Shown: one piece after another, positions 43,772-58,700 of the stretch
How the letters are laid out: every line of letters begins with the position of its first letter
How positions within the stretch are numbered: the first letter of the stretch is position 1
Source of the DNA: Bog-950 sp046329535
GTDB lineage: Bacteria > Bacteroidota > Bacteroidia > Chitinophagales > LD1
Length of the DNA: 64,000 nucleotides
Assembly: GCA_046329535.1 (NCBI GenBank)
Contig: JAXLUN010000003.1
Coordinates: 248,001 to 312,000, forward strand
Direction: 5' to 3'
The notes under the pieces: generated by a model
Seen by the model: only the letters and a program-made list of their open reading frames with translations
Told to the model about the DNA's origin: nothing
The model's database searches: none
Program-made: the position numbers and the translations under genes

Positions 43772-46700
43772 TTATCTGTGAATTACAACAAACTTCGCTT
43801 CACGCTTACCACTGCCATCGTTGTATTCGTAAATCAGGTAATAAGTTCCATCAGGAAGTACAACTCCCTGCATGTTTCGGCCATCCCAGTTATTGGTGTA
43901 AGGTCCTTCGCTGAACCAAACCTCAACACCCCAACGGTCGAATATGCGTAAAGTTGCATCCGGATAATTGCTGTTACATGGTATCAGGTACTCATCGTTT
44001 ACGCCATCACCGTTTGGAGAGAATCCATTAGGGATATAACAATCAACAGTAGTATCAACCACCGTAATACAAATTGTAGCTGTATCACAGTAGCTATAGT
44101 TTCCACTTACAGCACAAACCAGATAAGAGAACAGTTCTCCGCCCTCGAAATTATTGTTAGGCGTGTAGGTCACAGAGTTATCTGGATTGACAACTGCCGT
44201 TCCGTTTACAGGAAGTGTAATTAAACTAACTGTTGTATCCGCAGCTACTGGAAGGATATCATTATCCAATACACGAATCGTAATTGGTGAATTCAGATAT
44301 GCTGTATCTAGATCACAAGGTTCATCCACAGCTTGAATTAATGGATCAACAACAGTGATAATCACTACAGATGTGTCGCAGTAGCCCAGAGTATCACAAG
44401 CGATAATACAGAAGGTATCATTGCCAATAAAGCTTTGGTTTGGAGTATATACGAAACACAAACTATCGCTCAATATCTCTACTGTTCCGTTTTGCGGATC
44501 ACACAGACTTGTAATGGTTGGGTTGTTATTTCCAACAATCACACCATCCAGACAAATGGTATCCGGACACATTACGCATGTTGTGTCATAGATAGTATCC
44601 AACTGAGTAGGAATACATGCCAATACCTGAACTACTATGACGTTAGTGTCACACTTGCTAGGCAAGCCGTTATCACAAGTGTAATATCTGAGTGAGAATG
44701 CCCCTGCAGTTCCATTCGACTGGAAGGTTACATTACATCCATCTACTGCTACTACTTGACCAAGATTATTTGGTATAGCTGTACCAAAGCCCGAAATGCT
44801 TAATGTGTTACCGTCCGGATCCGTATCATTAGCCAATACGCAGATAGTAGCCGTATCGTTTATACACATACTCAAGAAGTCTTTTTGAGCATCTGGTTTC
44901 TGGTTGCAATTAACCAGTACTATCAACAAACCGGTATCTGCACCACAATAGCTTGATATTGCGTATTGAACAGTATCCAATCCACAATGGTTAGCATTTG
45001 GTGTGTAAGTAACGGTGCTTCCATTTAGAACGGCAGATCCATGTGTCGGGCCTGAAAGTATGGTTGTTGAAGCTGTAACACCATAGGTAACATCATTATT
45101 CTGAACGTCTATAATCAGCACATCGCCAGGTATGATTGTTGAACTATCAGTGTTGGCAACTGGTTTTCTACAGCAGTCAATATATATACATACATCTACT
45201 GTGTCTGTAGCACCATGAATATCCTCTATTACATAGCTGATTGTATCTGTGTAATCACAGGTGTCATTAGCTGGAATATAATGTAAAGAGCCATCTGCAT
45301 TGACGGTAGCTGTTCCATGTGTAGTTCCTGTAATAGGTAATACTGTGCTCACCCAGAAAGAATCCAATTCAGGATCAAAGTCGTTAGCTAACACGTTAAT
45401 ATCAATTGGATTCTCTCTTCCGGTCACATTGTTTCCGCAATCTGCTACACCTTGAACGGAGTTATTGATATAAACCACCACATTTGCTGTATCACATGAA
45501 TTAGGATTAGCCACTTCACAGATTACATAACAGAATGTATCCGGATTTAATGCATTTGCGTTAGGTCCAGGAATATATGTTATAGTGTTTCCATTAGAAG
45601 TTACCGTAGCTACACCATCCGAAGCAGGACAAGGTATTACAGTAACAAGAATTGGGTTTCCATCTGGATCATGATCGTTACCTAATACATTTACAACGAC
45701 AGGAGTTCCATAATCTGTAGTTTCAAAATCATCTACAGCTACAGGTGGATGGTTGCTATTAGTCGTAGAATCAACATAAATAGTAATCACAGCTGTGTCA
45801 CAGGCGTTATACGGATCGCATATAATATATGTGATTTGATCAATACCAATCACAGGTGAATTGTAACTTATCGTTCCATTAGGATTAACATTTGCTGTTG
45901 CTCCAACTAAAAGAGGACCACTTAGTATAGTTACATTTAGAGGATCTCCATCCGGATCAAAGTCATTGGCCAATTCGTTAATAGTTGTTCCTGTAGAGAC
46001 TGTTGTAATGACATTATCATCGTTAGCAACAGGTGGCTCGTTTAATGAATCACATACTATAACCCTTACTGTAATCAAGTTGGTATCACACAACGAGAAC
46101 GGAGGGATTCCACTTTGATCACATACATAGTAAGGGATAAAGTAATTGCCTGGCAGGTCTGCACTGAATACAACTGCGCCATTACCGGTAACATTAAATG
46201 CCCACGTAGAACCAACAGGTCCTGTAACCGAACCGTAACTGAAACTAAGCGGATCTCCATCCGGATCAACAACAGCTGAGGATACGTTGATACCGATCGA
46301 AGTGCTGTTACAAACAGTAACATTTATCTTTTCGGCAATCGGTGCATTATTAGTAGGTAATACTACAATTGTCACAGTGCCTGTATCACAAGCTCCCGAT
46401 GTGTCACACACCGAAACACATATCACCTGCGTACCTGTCCAGTTAAGTGTTGGTGTATAGATTACGCATCCATTTTCAACTGAAACTGTTCCATTCAATG
46501 ACTGACAAGCATATGCATTAACTGTTAATGTAGAAGATGCATCATCCACATCAACTATAATTGGACATACCGTATCAATTGTATTTTCATAGATAGTGTC
46601 AGTAATATCTGTAATAACAGGAGGATCGTTTATAGGACAGATATTGACTAATACCGTGCCTGTATCACAAGCATTCGGGCAATTTGTATTGCACAAAATA

Positions 46701-49700
46701 TACGTAACTACATCAACTCCGTTATAGTTGAGGTTCGGTGTATAAGTTACACTACCACCGTTCACCGATGTAACACCATTAGGAGAAGAAAGAACGGTAA
46801 CTGTATTATTGTTTCCTTCCGGATCAGTATCATTACCAGTAACATCAACCACTACAAACTCTTCTTCACATGTGTTAGCGGTATCCGAATTAGCAACCGG
46901 GTTCTGGTTTACATGTATGCAAATAGTATCACGAGAGATACAACCGTTCGGTGTATTAATCGCTGTCCCAATGATGCAATAATCAACACCCGTAGGACTT
47001 ACGGTAATTGGATTCAAACCAGATCCAATGTTAGATCCTCCTAATACAGACCATGCAATATTAAATACATCGAAACTGTATGTAGGCGTTACTACAGCAG
47101 TAGCACCGGCACAAACGGTGTTAGATGATACTGACAGATCTAATACCGGAACATCCTTCACATTGACAGTGAATGTTGCTGTATTCGAACAACCAGTTTG
47201 AGGATCAGTATATGAATACGTAATTACACTATTTCCAAGTGCAGCTGCGGAAGGGCAGAAAGTATTGCCTGAAATTCCGCTACCACTGAAAGTTCCTCCA
47301 GCCGGAGTACCTGTAAGAGTAGCGCATGTATCTGCCCGGCAATAGTTAGCATTTAATCCGCTAAATGATACAACCGGTAGAGGATTTACCGTAATACAAA
47401 CAGTTGTATCATCTGTGCAACCTGTCGCTGGATTGGTGTATTCATAAGTAATGCACCAGTTACCTACTGAAATAGGTTGGAACACATTACCTGTAACAAA
47501 TGGTCCTGTAAAGGTACCTCCGGCCGGAACACCTGCCAATAAGACATTAGGACTACCCACACAATATTGAGGTAATAATGGAGTAGTTGCACCAACAATA
47601 CTTACTTCTGTTGGTGTATTAACAACCACAAGAACGGTATCAGAAGCCTGACAGCCATCCTGGTCAGTTACAACGACAGTGTAGGTGGTTGTTCCGGTAG
47701 GACAGGCTTGAGGGTGAGCAGATGTAGGGTCGGTTACTCCAGTTCCTATCCAGTTGAATACATAAGGGCCAACACCTCCCGAAACTGTAGGTGAACCACC
47801 CAATGTTACACAACCCGAAACATTAGAACACAGACTGCCAACATTTACACCAGCTTCTACAAACAAGGTATTTGGAAGAACTGTTACCTGAACTTCGTCA
47901 TTTGCACGGCATCCAAAACTGTCTATGACAGTTACAGTATATAGAGTAGTAAATCCTAAGTTTCGGACTGTTGGATTAGAAGCCGCTATATTGCTGAGAG
48001 CAACTGGTGGGTTCCACAGGTAGGTGTAAGGTGACTGACCTCCCGATCCTGTAGGTGAACCACCTAATACTGCACTATCAGCACTACAAGCTGTGATAGT
48101 GGCATCAGGTCCGGCACTTGCTGTTGGATTAGTTCTCAGATTAATATTAACAATATCTGAAGCAGAACATCCTAATGAATCGGTCACTGTTAGTGTATAA
48201 GATGTATTGGACAGAGGAGTAGCTGTTGGATGATCTGTATTGCTAGGGAAAGCACCTGCACTCCACTGATATGTGTAAGGCAATGTACCGCCTACAGCAA
48301 CCGGATTACCACCCAACACGATAGATGTAGCTCCGCATATCAGAGTGTCAATACCTGCATTTACTGCAATCAGAGGACTTACATTAACGACCACAGAGTC
48401 CGTAATGAAACAGCCCAATTGATCGGTTACTGTTAAGTAATATGTAGTTGTATTAAGAGGCGAAGCGCAAGGATTAGCAATAGATGCATCTGAAAGACCG
48501 GCTATAGGTGCCCACTGATAGATGTAAGGTGTAACACCTCCGGTTGCAGTAGGATTACCACCAATTTGAACGCAACTTGTACTGTTAGCGCAGAACACTT
48601 TGTTAGTTCCAGCATCAACATCCAAAGTTGTTGGATTTACTGTAACTGTTATTAGATCTACGGATGAACAACCTGTGGCATTATCAGTTACCGATAGTGT
48701 ATAAGTAGTTGTAACTGTAATATTAGATACAATTGGATTAGGAATTGTTGTTCCGTTTAATCCTGTAGAAGGAGACCATGCGTACGAGTAGTTTCCGGAT
48801 CCTCCTGTAGCAACCGGTGACCCACCAATTACAACAAAGGCACCAGGGCAACTGGTAATTGTCTTATCCTGGCCTGCATCAGCAAAAACACCTGCGTTTA
48901 CATTAACATTCTGACAGGTTGATGAAGAACATCCAACAGCATCAGTAACAGTTACACAGTAAGCAGTCGTAACTAGAGGTGTAGCCACTGGGTTACCGGA
49001 TGTTGTGCTTGACAAGCCCGTTCCAGGACTCCAGGAGTAAGTATAGTTCGGTGTTCCACCGCTACCCGTTGGGTTACTTCCAAGTAATGCACTTCCTCCC
49101 TGACAAATTGCTGTATCAGGGGAAACTGAAGCGGTTACAGCTGGGTTAGCGTAAACAACCATTGAGTCAATAGCAACACAACCCAGAGCATCTGTAACTA
49201 ACAATATGTATGTAGTAGTATCAGTTGGATTAACATCTGGATTGGCAATGTTGTTAGCATTACATATACCTGCTACTGGAGACCACTCAATTAAGTATGG
49301 TGTTGAGCCACCAGTCACCGCATTAGTTCCACCAATAGTAATACAGGTTGGTTGACCTGCACAGATACTCTTATCATTACCCGCATCCGCAGTAAGCGTT
49401 GATTGAACAACATTAATAAGTGTTTGATCTATAGCAGTACATCCATTGGCATCAGTCACTGTTAAATTATATGTAACAGATTGAGCCAGGTTGCATACTG
49501 AAGGGTTAGCCAGTCCAGTGTTATTTAATCCAGCAGAAGGCGCCCATGCATATAAGTAACCACCACCTCCACCGGTTGCCGTTGGAGTACCTCCTATAGT
49601 GATGCAAGCATCAGGACATGCCACCAGAGTTTTATCAACGCCTGCATTAGCTGTAGGATTTTGATTGACACGAATGGTCACACTGGCGTTGTTGCTGCAA

Positions 49701-52700
49701 CCTAAAGAGTCGGTTGCGGTAACTACATACGTTACGTTATTGGTTGGGCATACAGTAGGATTAGCTACCGTTGTTGGAGTAGAGAAGAAGAATGTCGGAG
49801 TCCAGTTATACGTGTATGAGCCGGTTCCGCCAGAGGCTGTAGGGGCTCCTCCTAATTCAACACAAACACCTGAACAGATTGTGTCAGGAACACCAGCATT
49901 CACAACAGGGCGAGGATTTATAGTAATTCTTACTGTGTCCTCTGCTATACATCCAGTTGCATCCTTAACAGCAACGGAATATGTAGTTGATGTAAGTGGT
50001 GTAGCTACCGGATTAGCCAAAGTACTATCGTTCAATCCGGCAAGCGGTGTCCATGTATATGTGTAAGAAGGAGTTCCTCCAACTGCTGTTGGTGAACCAC
50101 CTAAAGTTACAGAAACAGAAGCTCCCTGACAGAATGCTACGTTATTTCCAGCCTCGGCAACTAAAGAAGGATTATTAACTATTACAGCTACCTGATCGGT
50201 TGCTGAACAACCAAACTGATCAGTTACAGTAACTGTATAATTCGAAGATGAGCCTATATGGCTAACATATGGATTAGCAATTACATCTGAACTCAGACCC
50301 AATGCAGGACTCCATGTATATGTGTAAGTTCCACCTCCGCCTGTTGCAGTTGGAGAACCTCCAATTTGAACACTATCAGCAGAACAAGCAACCAGAGTTT
50401 TATCCAAACCGGCATTGGCAACAGGATTTGAACGAACTGCTACTGCTATGTTATCAGTTGCGGAACAACCATTGGCATCAGTTACTACTAACACATAAGT
50501 AGTGGTGATTACCGGATTAGCTGTAGGATTAGAAGCTGAAGAGCTACTCAATCCTACACCTGGTGTCCAGCTATAAGTATAACCAGATGTTCCACCTGAA
50601 GCGGCAGGAGTACCCCCTAAGTTAACAGAAGAGCCCAAGCATATAGCTGTATCATTACCAGCATTTGCTGCCGGTGCTGGATTAACTATAACTGTAGCTG
50701 AATCTATAGCTAAACAACCCTTAGAATCTGTAATGGTAACATAGTATTTAGTGGTAGAAGATGGTGAGGCTAACGGGTTGGCAACAGAAGCCAATCCACC
50801 AGACCATGAATAACTGTAAGCAGGCGAACCACCTACGGCTGTCGGTGAACTACCTAAGGTAACACTTCCTCCACTTCCAGCGCAATATGAACCTCCGTTT
50901 CCTGCATCGGCACTTAGGTTACTTGGAACAACATTAACCAAAACTGCATCTTCAGCAGTACAACCATTTGCATCGGTTACTACCAAAGTATACAATTGTG
51001 ATGCGTTAATTCCCTTAACCCAAGGATTGGTTACTGTAGTATTTCCATTAAGTCCGGTTGAAGGGCTCCAGCTATAAGTATAATTTGGAGTTCCACCCGA
51101 ACCTGATGGAGAACCACCAATTTGTACGCTATCTCCGCCACATGATGTAAGAGTTTTATCAACTCCTGCATTAGCAACAGGATTAGGACGAACTGTAACC
51201 GTTACGGCATCCGTTGTGATACATCCATTAGAGTCGGTTAATTGAACCGTATATGTGGTTGTAATCAGCGGGCAAGCCAATGGATTAGCTGTATTATTAG
51301 CATTTAACCCTAGTGTAGGAGTCCATGAATATTGGTATGGTGTAGTCCCCGCGCTACCTGTTGGAATACCTCCAATAGTAACACAGAAACCAGAACATAT
51401 CGTTGTATCCAAACCGGCATTAACTGCTGGTGCAGGATTTACATTAACAGATACTGAATCAAACGACTGACAGCCCTTAGCATCAGTTACTGTTACATAA
51501 TATTTAGTAGTGCCGTTAGGAGTAACAACAGGATTTGATAATGAACTTGCAAATCCTGCTGGAGCAGATGCCCATGTATAAACATAAGGTGATGTTCCTC
51601 CAACAGCTGTCGGATTACCACCTATAGCAAGTGAGGCTCCTGCGTTAGCACATAATGTTCCAGCATTTCCAGCATCAGCTTGTAATGTACTAGGGGTAAC
51701 ATTTACAGTTACAAAATCACTTCCTATACATCCATAAACATCTGTAACCTGTAATTGGTAGGAAGTTGTAGTCGTAATACCGGTAACACAAGTGTTAGCT
51801 GTAGTGGTGCTAGTTAATCCGGTAGATGGAGTCCACACGTATGTATATGGAGTAGTTCCACTCGTAATGTTCGCAACAACACAAGCAGTATCCGCTGCGC
51901 AATTGACTAAAGTCAGGTCTGAACCAGCGTCAACAATCGGATTATTTCTTGGTGTTACAGTTACCTCATCTAAAGTTGAACATCCTTTGCTGTCAATAAC
52001 AATTAACTGATAAGTGGTTACAACTGCCGGTGAAGCCAGCGGATTGGCAACATTTGGTAAAGATAATCCGGTAGTAGGTTGCCATGAATAACTATATCCA
52101 GGGGTTCCACCGGAAGCGGATGGGCTGCCACCGATAGTAATAGTGCTTCCAATACATACTGTTGTATCTGGCCCTGCGCTAGTTACCGGGGTAGGATTAA
52201 CCGTCACAACAATAGCATCAGTTGCTGAACAACCCCTGCTGTCAGTGACAGTTACACTAAATGTAGAAGTAGCTGAAGGGCAACCAAGAGGATTACTTGC
52301 TGCTGCATTTGATAATGACCCAGCATTTGACCAGGCATAGGTATAAGGAGAATTACCTCCGACTGCTGTTGGCAATCCACCTATCTGAACGCAGTTATTA
52401 TTGCTACAAACAGAAGCATCGTTACCAGCCTTCGCCTGTAATGTATTTGGTGTAACCGTTACAATAACGTTATCAGTAGCTGAACATCCGTTAGCGTCCG
52501 TAACATTCAAAGTATAGGTAGTAGTTGCTGAAAGATTCTTTACAACAGGATTAGGAATATTAGATGCTCCGGTAAATCCTGTTGATGGAGACCAGCTATA
52601 TGTATATGATGGTGTACCACCAACTACAGGAGGATTATCACCAAGTATAACACTATCTCCTGGACAAACAGACAAAGATTTATCTGGACCAGCCAATGCT

Positions 52701-55700
52701 GTAGGCACAGGACGTATAACTACCTGCACAGTATCAGACTTACGACATCCGTTTCCGTCAGTTACTGTAACAACATAGGAGGTAGTTACAGGAGGAGTGG
52801 CTGTTGGATTAGCAACAGTAATATTACTTACACCTACACTAGGGGCCCAAGAATAAGAATAACCGCTACCACTACCACCACTGGCTGTAGGTAAACCTCC
52901 CAAGTTAGCCGGGAAGCCTAAACATACCGCAGTATCTAAACCAGCGTCCGCTGTCAAAGATGGATATACAATAACGGTACTTGAATCGATACTGACACAA
53001 CCCAGAGCGTCAGTTACTGTCAGATAGTATTTAGTAGTAGTTGCAGGGAAAGCGTATGGATTAGCAGGATTTGTAAGATTCAATCCCGAAGGGGCCCATG
53101 TATAGCTATATGGAGGCACTCCACCAACAGCTGTTGGGAATCCACCTAACATAACACTGTCACCAGAGCCTGAACACAATGCTCCACCTGTTCCTGCTTC
53201 AGCAGTTAATGAACTAGGAGTGATGGTAACGACCATCGCATCAGTTGCCGAACAATTGCTTGCATCTGAAACAACAACAGTATAAGTTGTGGTTGACGAT
53301 AAATTACATGCATTAGGATTTGGAGATGTTGTACTACTTAACCCTGTAACTGGTGTCCAGTTGTATGTTAAACTGCCAGTTCCTCCTGAACCGGTAGGAG
53401 AACCTCCAATTTGAACACAACTACCAGAGCAAGAAGTGGCGCTCTTATCCTGACCAGCATCTGCTACTACGCGAGGTCTAACGACTACCGTAGAGAACAC
53501 TGTGTTGGCTGCACATCCGTTGAAAGAACCATTTATAGTATAGGTAACTGTCAAATTGGATGTACCAATGTTAACTGGGCTATCATTAATTGTAAATGAA
53601 TTACCACTATTACCATTACTTCCAAACCAGTTTACAGTTGTGCCGGACACTGTTGACGCAATGTCGATTGATATAGCAGTACCACTACATACTGTTTGGG
53701 TAGAAGGTGTTACAGTAAGTACCGGTTTAGGTTTAACAGTTACAGGTACTTGCAGCGTATCTCCACTACATCCGTTAGAAGTTCCTACAATAGAATAGGT
53801 AACTATAATAGATGACGTTCCTGAATTAACAGGGTTATCGCTGATAACGTTACCTGTTCCTGATGTTCCGTTAGATCCGCTCCAAGTATAAGTGCTTCCA
53901 GAAATGTTAGAAGAAATATTGATTACAACATTATCCCCCGAACAGAATGTTGTAGCATTAACTGTTGCGGTAGCCGTTGGACGTGGCTTAACGGTAACAG
54001 GAATAGTTAATGTAGTACTTCCGCAACCACCAGCAGATGTAGCGAGTACAGAATAGGTGACAATCTGATTAGAAGAAGTATTGTTAGTTAAAACAGTATG
54101 AATGTCTCCTGCTCCGTTCGTTCCGTTGCTGGCCGACCAAGTAATTACAGAGCCGGAAATACTTGAAGTGAATGTAATATTCACACTATCATTACTGCAA
54201 TTTGTCAACGAAGAAACAGATGGTGTAATAACTGGATTACCAAATACTCTAATCACAGCTACCGCAGTATCACATAGAGAAGGGCTACCGTTATCACAAA
54301 TACGATAAACTAAAGTATCGAATCCATTAAATCCTGCGCTCGGATCATAAAGATAAATACCCAATGAACCAGCTGTGAGTGTACCATTATTTACGTTATC
54401 TATAATAATCACAGATGTAATTGCATCACCATTAGGGTCACTATCATTATTTAAAAGACTAAGGGTTACAGTAGCATCGCTGCAAATTGTAGCAAAGTCA
54501 TCTACAGCTACAGGGGCATCGTTTACATTCGCTGTAGAGTCCTTGGAAACATAAATAACAATAATAGCATTGTCACATAAAGGTTTCGGATTATTAGCCG
54601 CTGTCGGATCGCAAACAGTGTAGCCGATGGTATCAAAACCAAAGAACCCAGTATTTGGGGTATAGTTAATTGTTCCCCCTGCATTAACTGTATAAGAACC
54701 ATTGTTTGGAGTATTTGTTACGGTAACCTGCAAAACATCCCCATCCGGATCATAATCGTTTGCCAATTCGTTAACTACAATACCGGTATTAAATGGTGTG
54801 GTTACATAGTCGTTGTTGGCAACAGGAGAATGATTAACCAACGTATCCCCCGATGGTAATACAGTCACAACAATGGCTGCACCATCACAGAGTATGTTCA
54901 CAACATATGGACTCAGGTCACAAACCGTGTAAGGAATTGCAAAAGTGCCTGCAAAACCTGTATTAGGAGTTACTACCACAGCACCGTTTCCGGTAATTGC
55001 ATAAGTGCCATTGTTCGGTGTAACTGCTCCGTAAGTATATGTTAGCGGATTTCCTTCAACGTCACCTGTAGCAGATGAAACATTTACACCTATTGGCTGA
55101 TTTTCATATGTAACTACATAAATAGTATCTGCATACGGAGGGTCGTTAACCGGTGTAACCAAAATTGTAATTGTAGAAGTATCACAACGTTGAGGTACTC
55201 CATTATCGCAAACTACTACACATACTGAATCTGTTCCATTCAAATTCTGGTAAGAAACATAGTTAAAACAAATCGTGTTAGTAGATTGATTTACTGTGAT
55301 ACCACTTACAGTTCCATTCTGTCCTGGGCACAACAAAGTAGTCGTGTGTATATCTGCTGTATCCGCATCAGTGTATGGAACGCATATATTAATTGGACAA
55401 TCTTCACATGTTGTAACCGTAGTATCCGGTATGTGTGGAGGATCATTTACCTGATTAATTGTAATGGTAACGCAGGCTGTATCCGCCAAACCAGGTCCCG
55501 GAGTACCGGCATCAATAATTCTATAGCAGAATACATCAACTCCATTATATCCCGAATTAGGGATGTAAGTGAATGATCCATTCGCATTGAGGGTTACCGA
55601 ACCGTTGCTTGGGCCACTGGTTACGTTAGTTACACTTACAGGTGTGCCATCAACCGGGTCACTGTCATTACTCAATACACCTGGTGCGGATACAGTGAGC

Positions 55701-58700
55701 GGTGTGTCTTCATTAGTGGAATAGGAGTCATCATTTGCAACCGGAGGGTCATTAACCGGGGTTACGTTAATTCGGATAACTGCATTATCACACAAGAATG
55801 GGATACCGTTATCACAAATAGTTAAACATATCGAATCTAAACCATTGAAATTGGCCGTAGGTACGTATGTTACACAAACAGTGTGAGGAAGACCTATGTT
55901 ATTTACCACAGGCCCGGATGTAATACTTCCATTATTTGGTGCATCACAAATACTTACAGTATGCTGCTGACTGGCAGAATCTCCATCGGCAATTGGAAGG
56001 CAAACTGTAATTGACCCATCTTCAGGTATTGTTACCGTAGAATCATTAACTACAGGCGCATCGTTTACTGAATTAATTGTAATTGTAACACAAGCAGTAT
56101 CCGCCAAAGCCGGTAGAGGTGTTCCATTATCTATTATTCTGTAGCAGAACACATCTGTACCACTATAATTAGAGTTAGGTGTATACGTAAATGAACCATT
56201 AGCATTCAAAGTTACAGTTCCGTTACTTGGACCGCTAACTACGTTGGTCACTGTGACAGTGGTGCCATCGGCAGCATCGTTATCATTTGCCAACACACCA
56301 GGTGCACTAATGTTTAATGGAGTATCTTCGTTAGTTGAGTAAGTATCGTTATTGGCTACCGGAGGATCATTAACCGGAGTAACAGTTATTCTGATTTTAG
56401 TAGTATCACAAAGTATTGGTGATCCGTTATCACAAACTACTACACAAATACTGTCGTTACCATTAAAATTATTGTTGGAAGTATAAGTAACACACAAAGT
56501 GTTTACCACTAAACTAGTTGAATATGTACCACTGTTAGGTCCACATAATACAGCAGCTACATTCAAGGACTGTCCAGCGTCCGGATTAGATACAGGTAAG
56601 CAAACTGTAATAGGGCCACAATCTTCACACTGGGTGATAACTGTATCATTAACAACGGGTGGATCATTAACCGGATTTACTGTTATAGTTACGCAGGCAG
56701 TATCCGCTAAAGCGGGTAGTGGTGTACCATTATCAATTATTCTGTAACAGAATATATCAGTGCCGGTGAAATTGGATGAAGGCGTGTAACTGAAAGAACC
56801 ATTTGCATTTAAAGTCAGTGTTCCGTTGCTAGGTCCGCTAACAACCCCTGTTACGGTTACAGTTGTACCATCGGCAGGGTCACTATCGTTAGAAAGAACG
56901 CCTGGTGCGATAATGATAAGTGGTGTATCTTCATTTGTAGCATAGGCATCATCATTTGCTACCGGTTTATCATTTACAGGTGTTACAGTAATTGGTATTC
57001 TAATTGTATCACAAAGATTTGGAATTCCATTATCGCACAGTATTACACAAACTGAATCAACTCCGTTAAAATTTAAGTTTGATGTGTAAGTAACACAAAG
57101 TGTATTAGATGTGTTGTTTACACTTGTAGATACGGTTCCTGAATTGGGACCGCACAATAATCCAGATACGTAGTAGTCCTGATCTGTTTCTACATCAGTG
57201 ATGCTACGACAAACAGTTATCGGTCCACAATCTTCACAAGTTACAATAACAGTATCTGTAACGGTAGGGTTATCATTCACCGGATTTACAGTAATAAACA
57301 CTGAACCTGTATCACATTTAACTGGTACGTCCGTATCACAAATTACATACTGGAAAGTATCCAATCCATAATAGTTAGCAGTAGGGGTATAAACAAAAGA
57401 TCCATTAGCATTCAGAGTAAGTGAACCATGAGAAGGGCCGCTAAGTTGCGGAGTATTTAATGTTATAGCACCACCATCCTGGTCAAAATCATTCGCAAGA
57501 ATACCAGGTGCTGAAATTGTAAGAACCTGATCTTCATTTACGTTATAATTATCATTAACCGCTACAGGTGGAACATTTACACAGCTGTAATCAAGTATTG
57601 CCGTTGCTGTATCACACAAATTAGGAGTTCCACCATCACAAATTACGTAAGTAAACGAGTCTAATCCGTTAAACAGAGGAGAAACCGGAGTATATGTAAA
57701 TGAACCGGTTCCCGATAAAGAAAGAGAACCTCCGGAGAAAGGTCCGGTAAGAGGTCCCAACAAAGTAACAAAAGGACCATCTACATCATTATCGTTTGAC
57801 ATTACATTGTTAGCTATTGCAGTTCCTGTGCAATTGGTATAATAATCATCGTTAGCTACCGGTCTATCATTGACAGGCGTAACGGTGATGTTAACAGTAG
57901 CTGTATCACAACCACCCGCATTGTCACATACAATTAAGCAAACTTGATCTGGACCGTTGTAGTTCAAATTAGGTGTGTATGTAAAGCACACAGTGTGCGG
58001 AGCTGTTCCGTTATTTACACTTAATGTTCCGTTTAAAGACCCATTAGCAGGACCTCCGCATAAAGTAACTGTATGAGGTTGAACAGGTACATCCAGATCG
58101 GATATTGGTAAACAAACTGTTACAGGTACATCTTCCGGTGTAGTAATGATGGAGTCATTTACAACCGGTTTGTCGTTAACCGGATTTACAGTAATGGTGA
58201 CACATGCTGTATCACATGCAACTGGGCTTTCATTATCACAGACACGATAACAGAATACATCTGTACCATTGTAGTTCGTGTTAGGAGTATAAGTGAATGA
58301 ACCATTTGAGTTAAGGGTAAGAGAACCGTTAGATGGACCAGAAATCGGAGTGGTAGTAACCGTTAATGGTTGACCTGCCGGATCATTATCGTTTGTAAGA
58401 ACTCCAGGAGCAGCAATTGTCAATGGAGTATCTTCGTTTGTTGAATAAGAATCGTCAATAGCAACTGGAGGGCATGATGTAACAGTTGCTGTAACTGTAG
58501 CTGAGTTAGTATTTGAGCACCCATTAACAGTAACTGTAACTGAATAAACACCGCTCATTAAAGGAGTTGCGTTGGTACGCGTAGGGTTTTGCAATGAAGA
58601 AGTAAACCCTGGTCCGGACCATGAATATGTAGCACCAGGAATAGTTGACTCAAACAAGTTTAAAGTTCCACCGTAGCAAACAGGGCTGTTAGAAGTCGGA

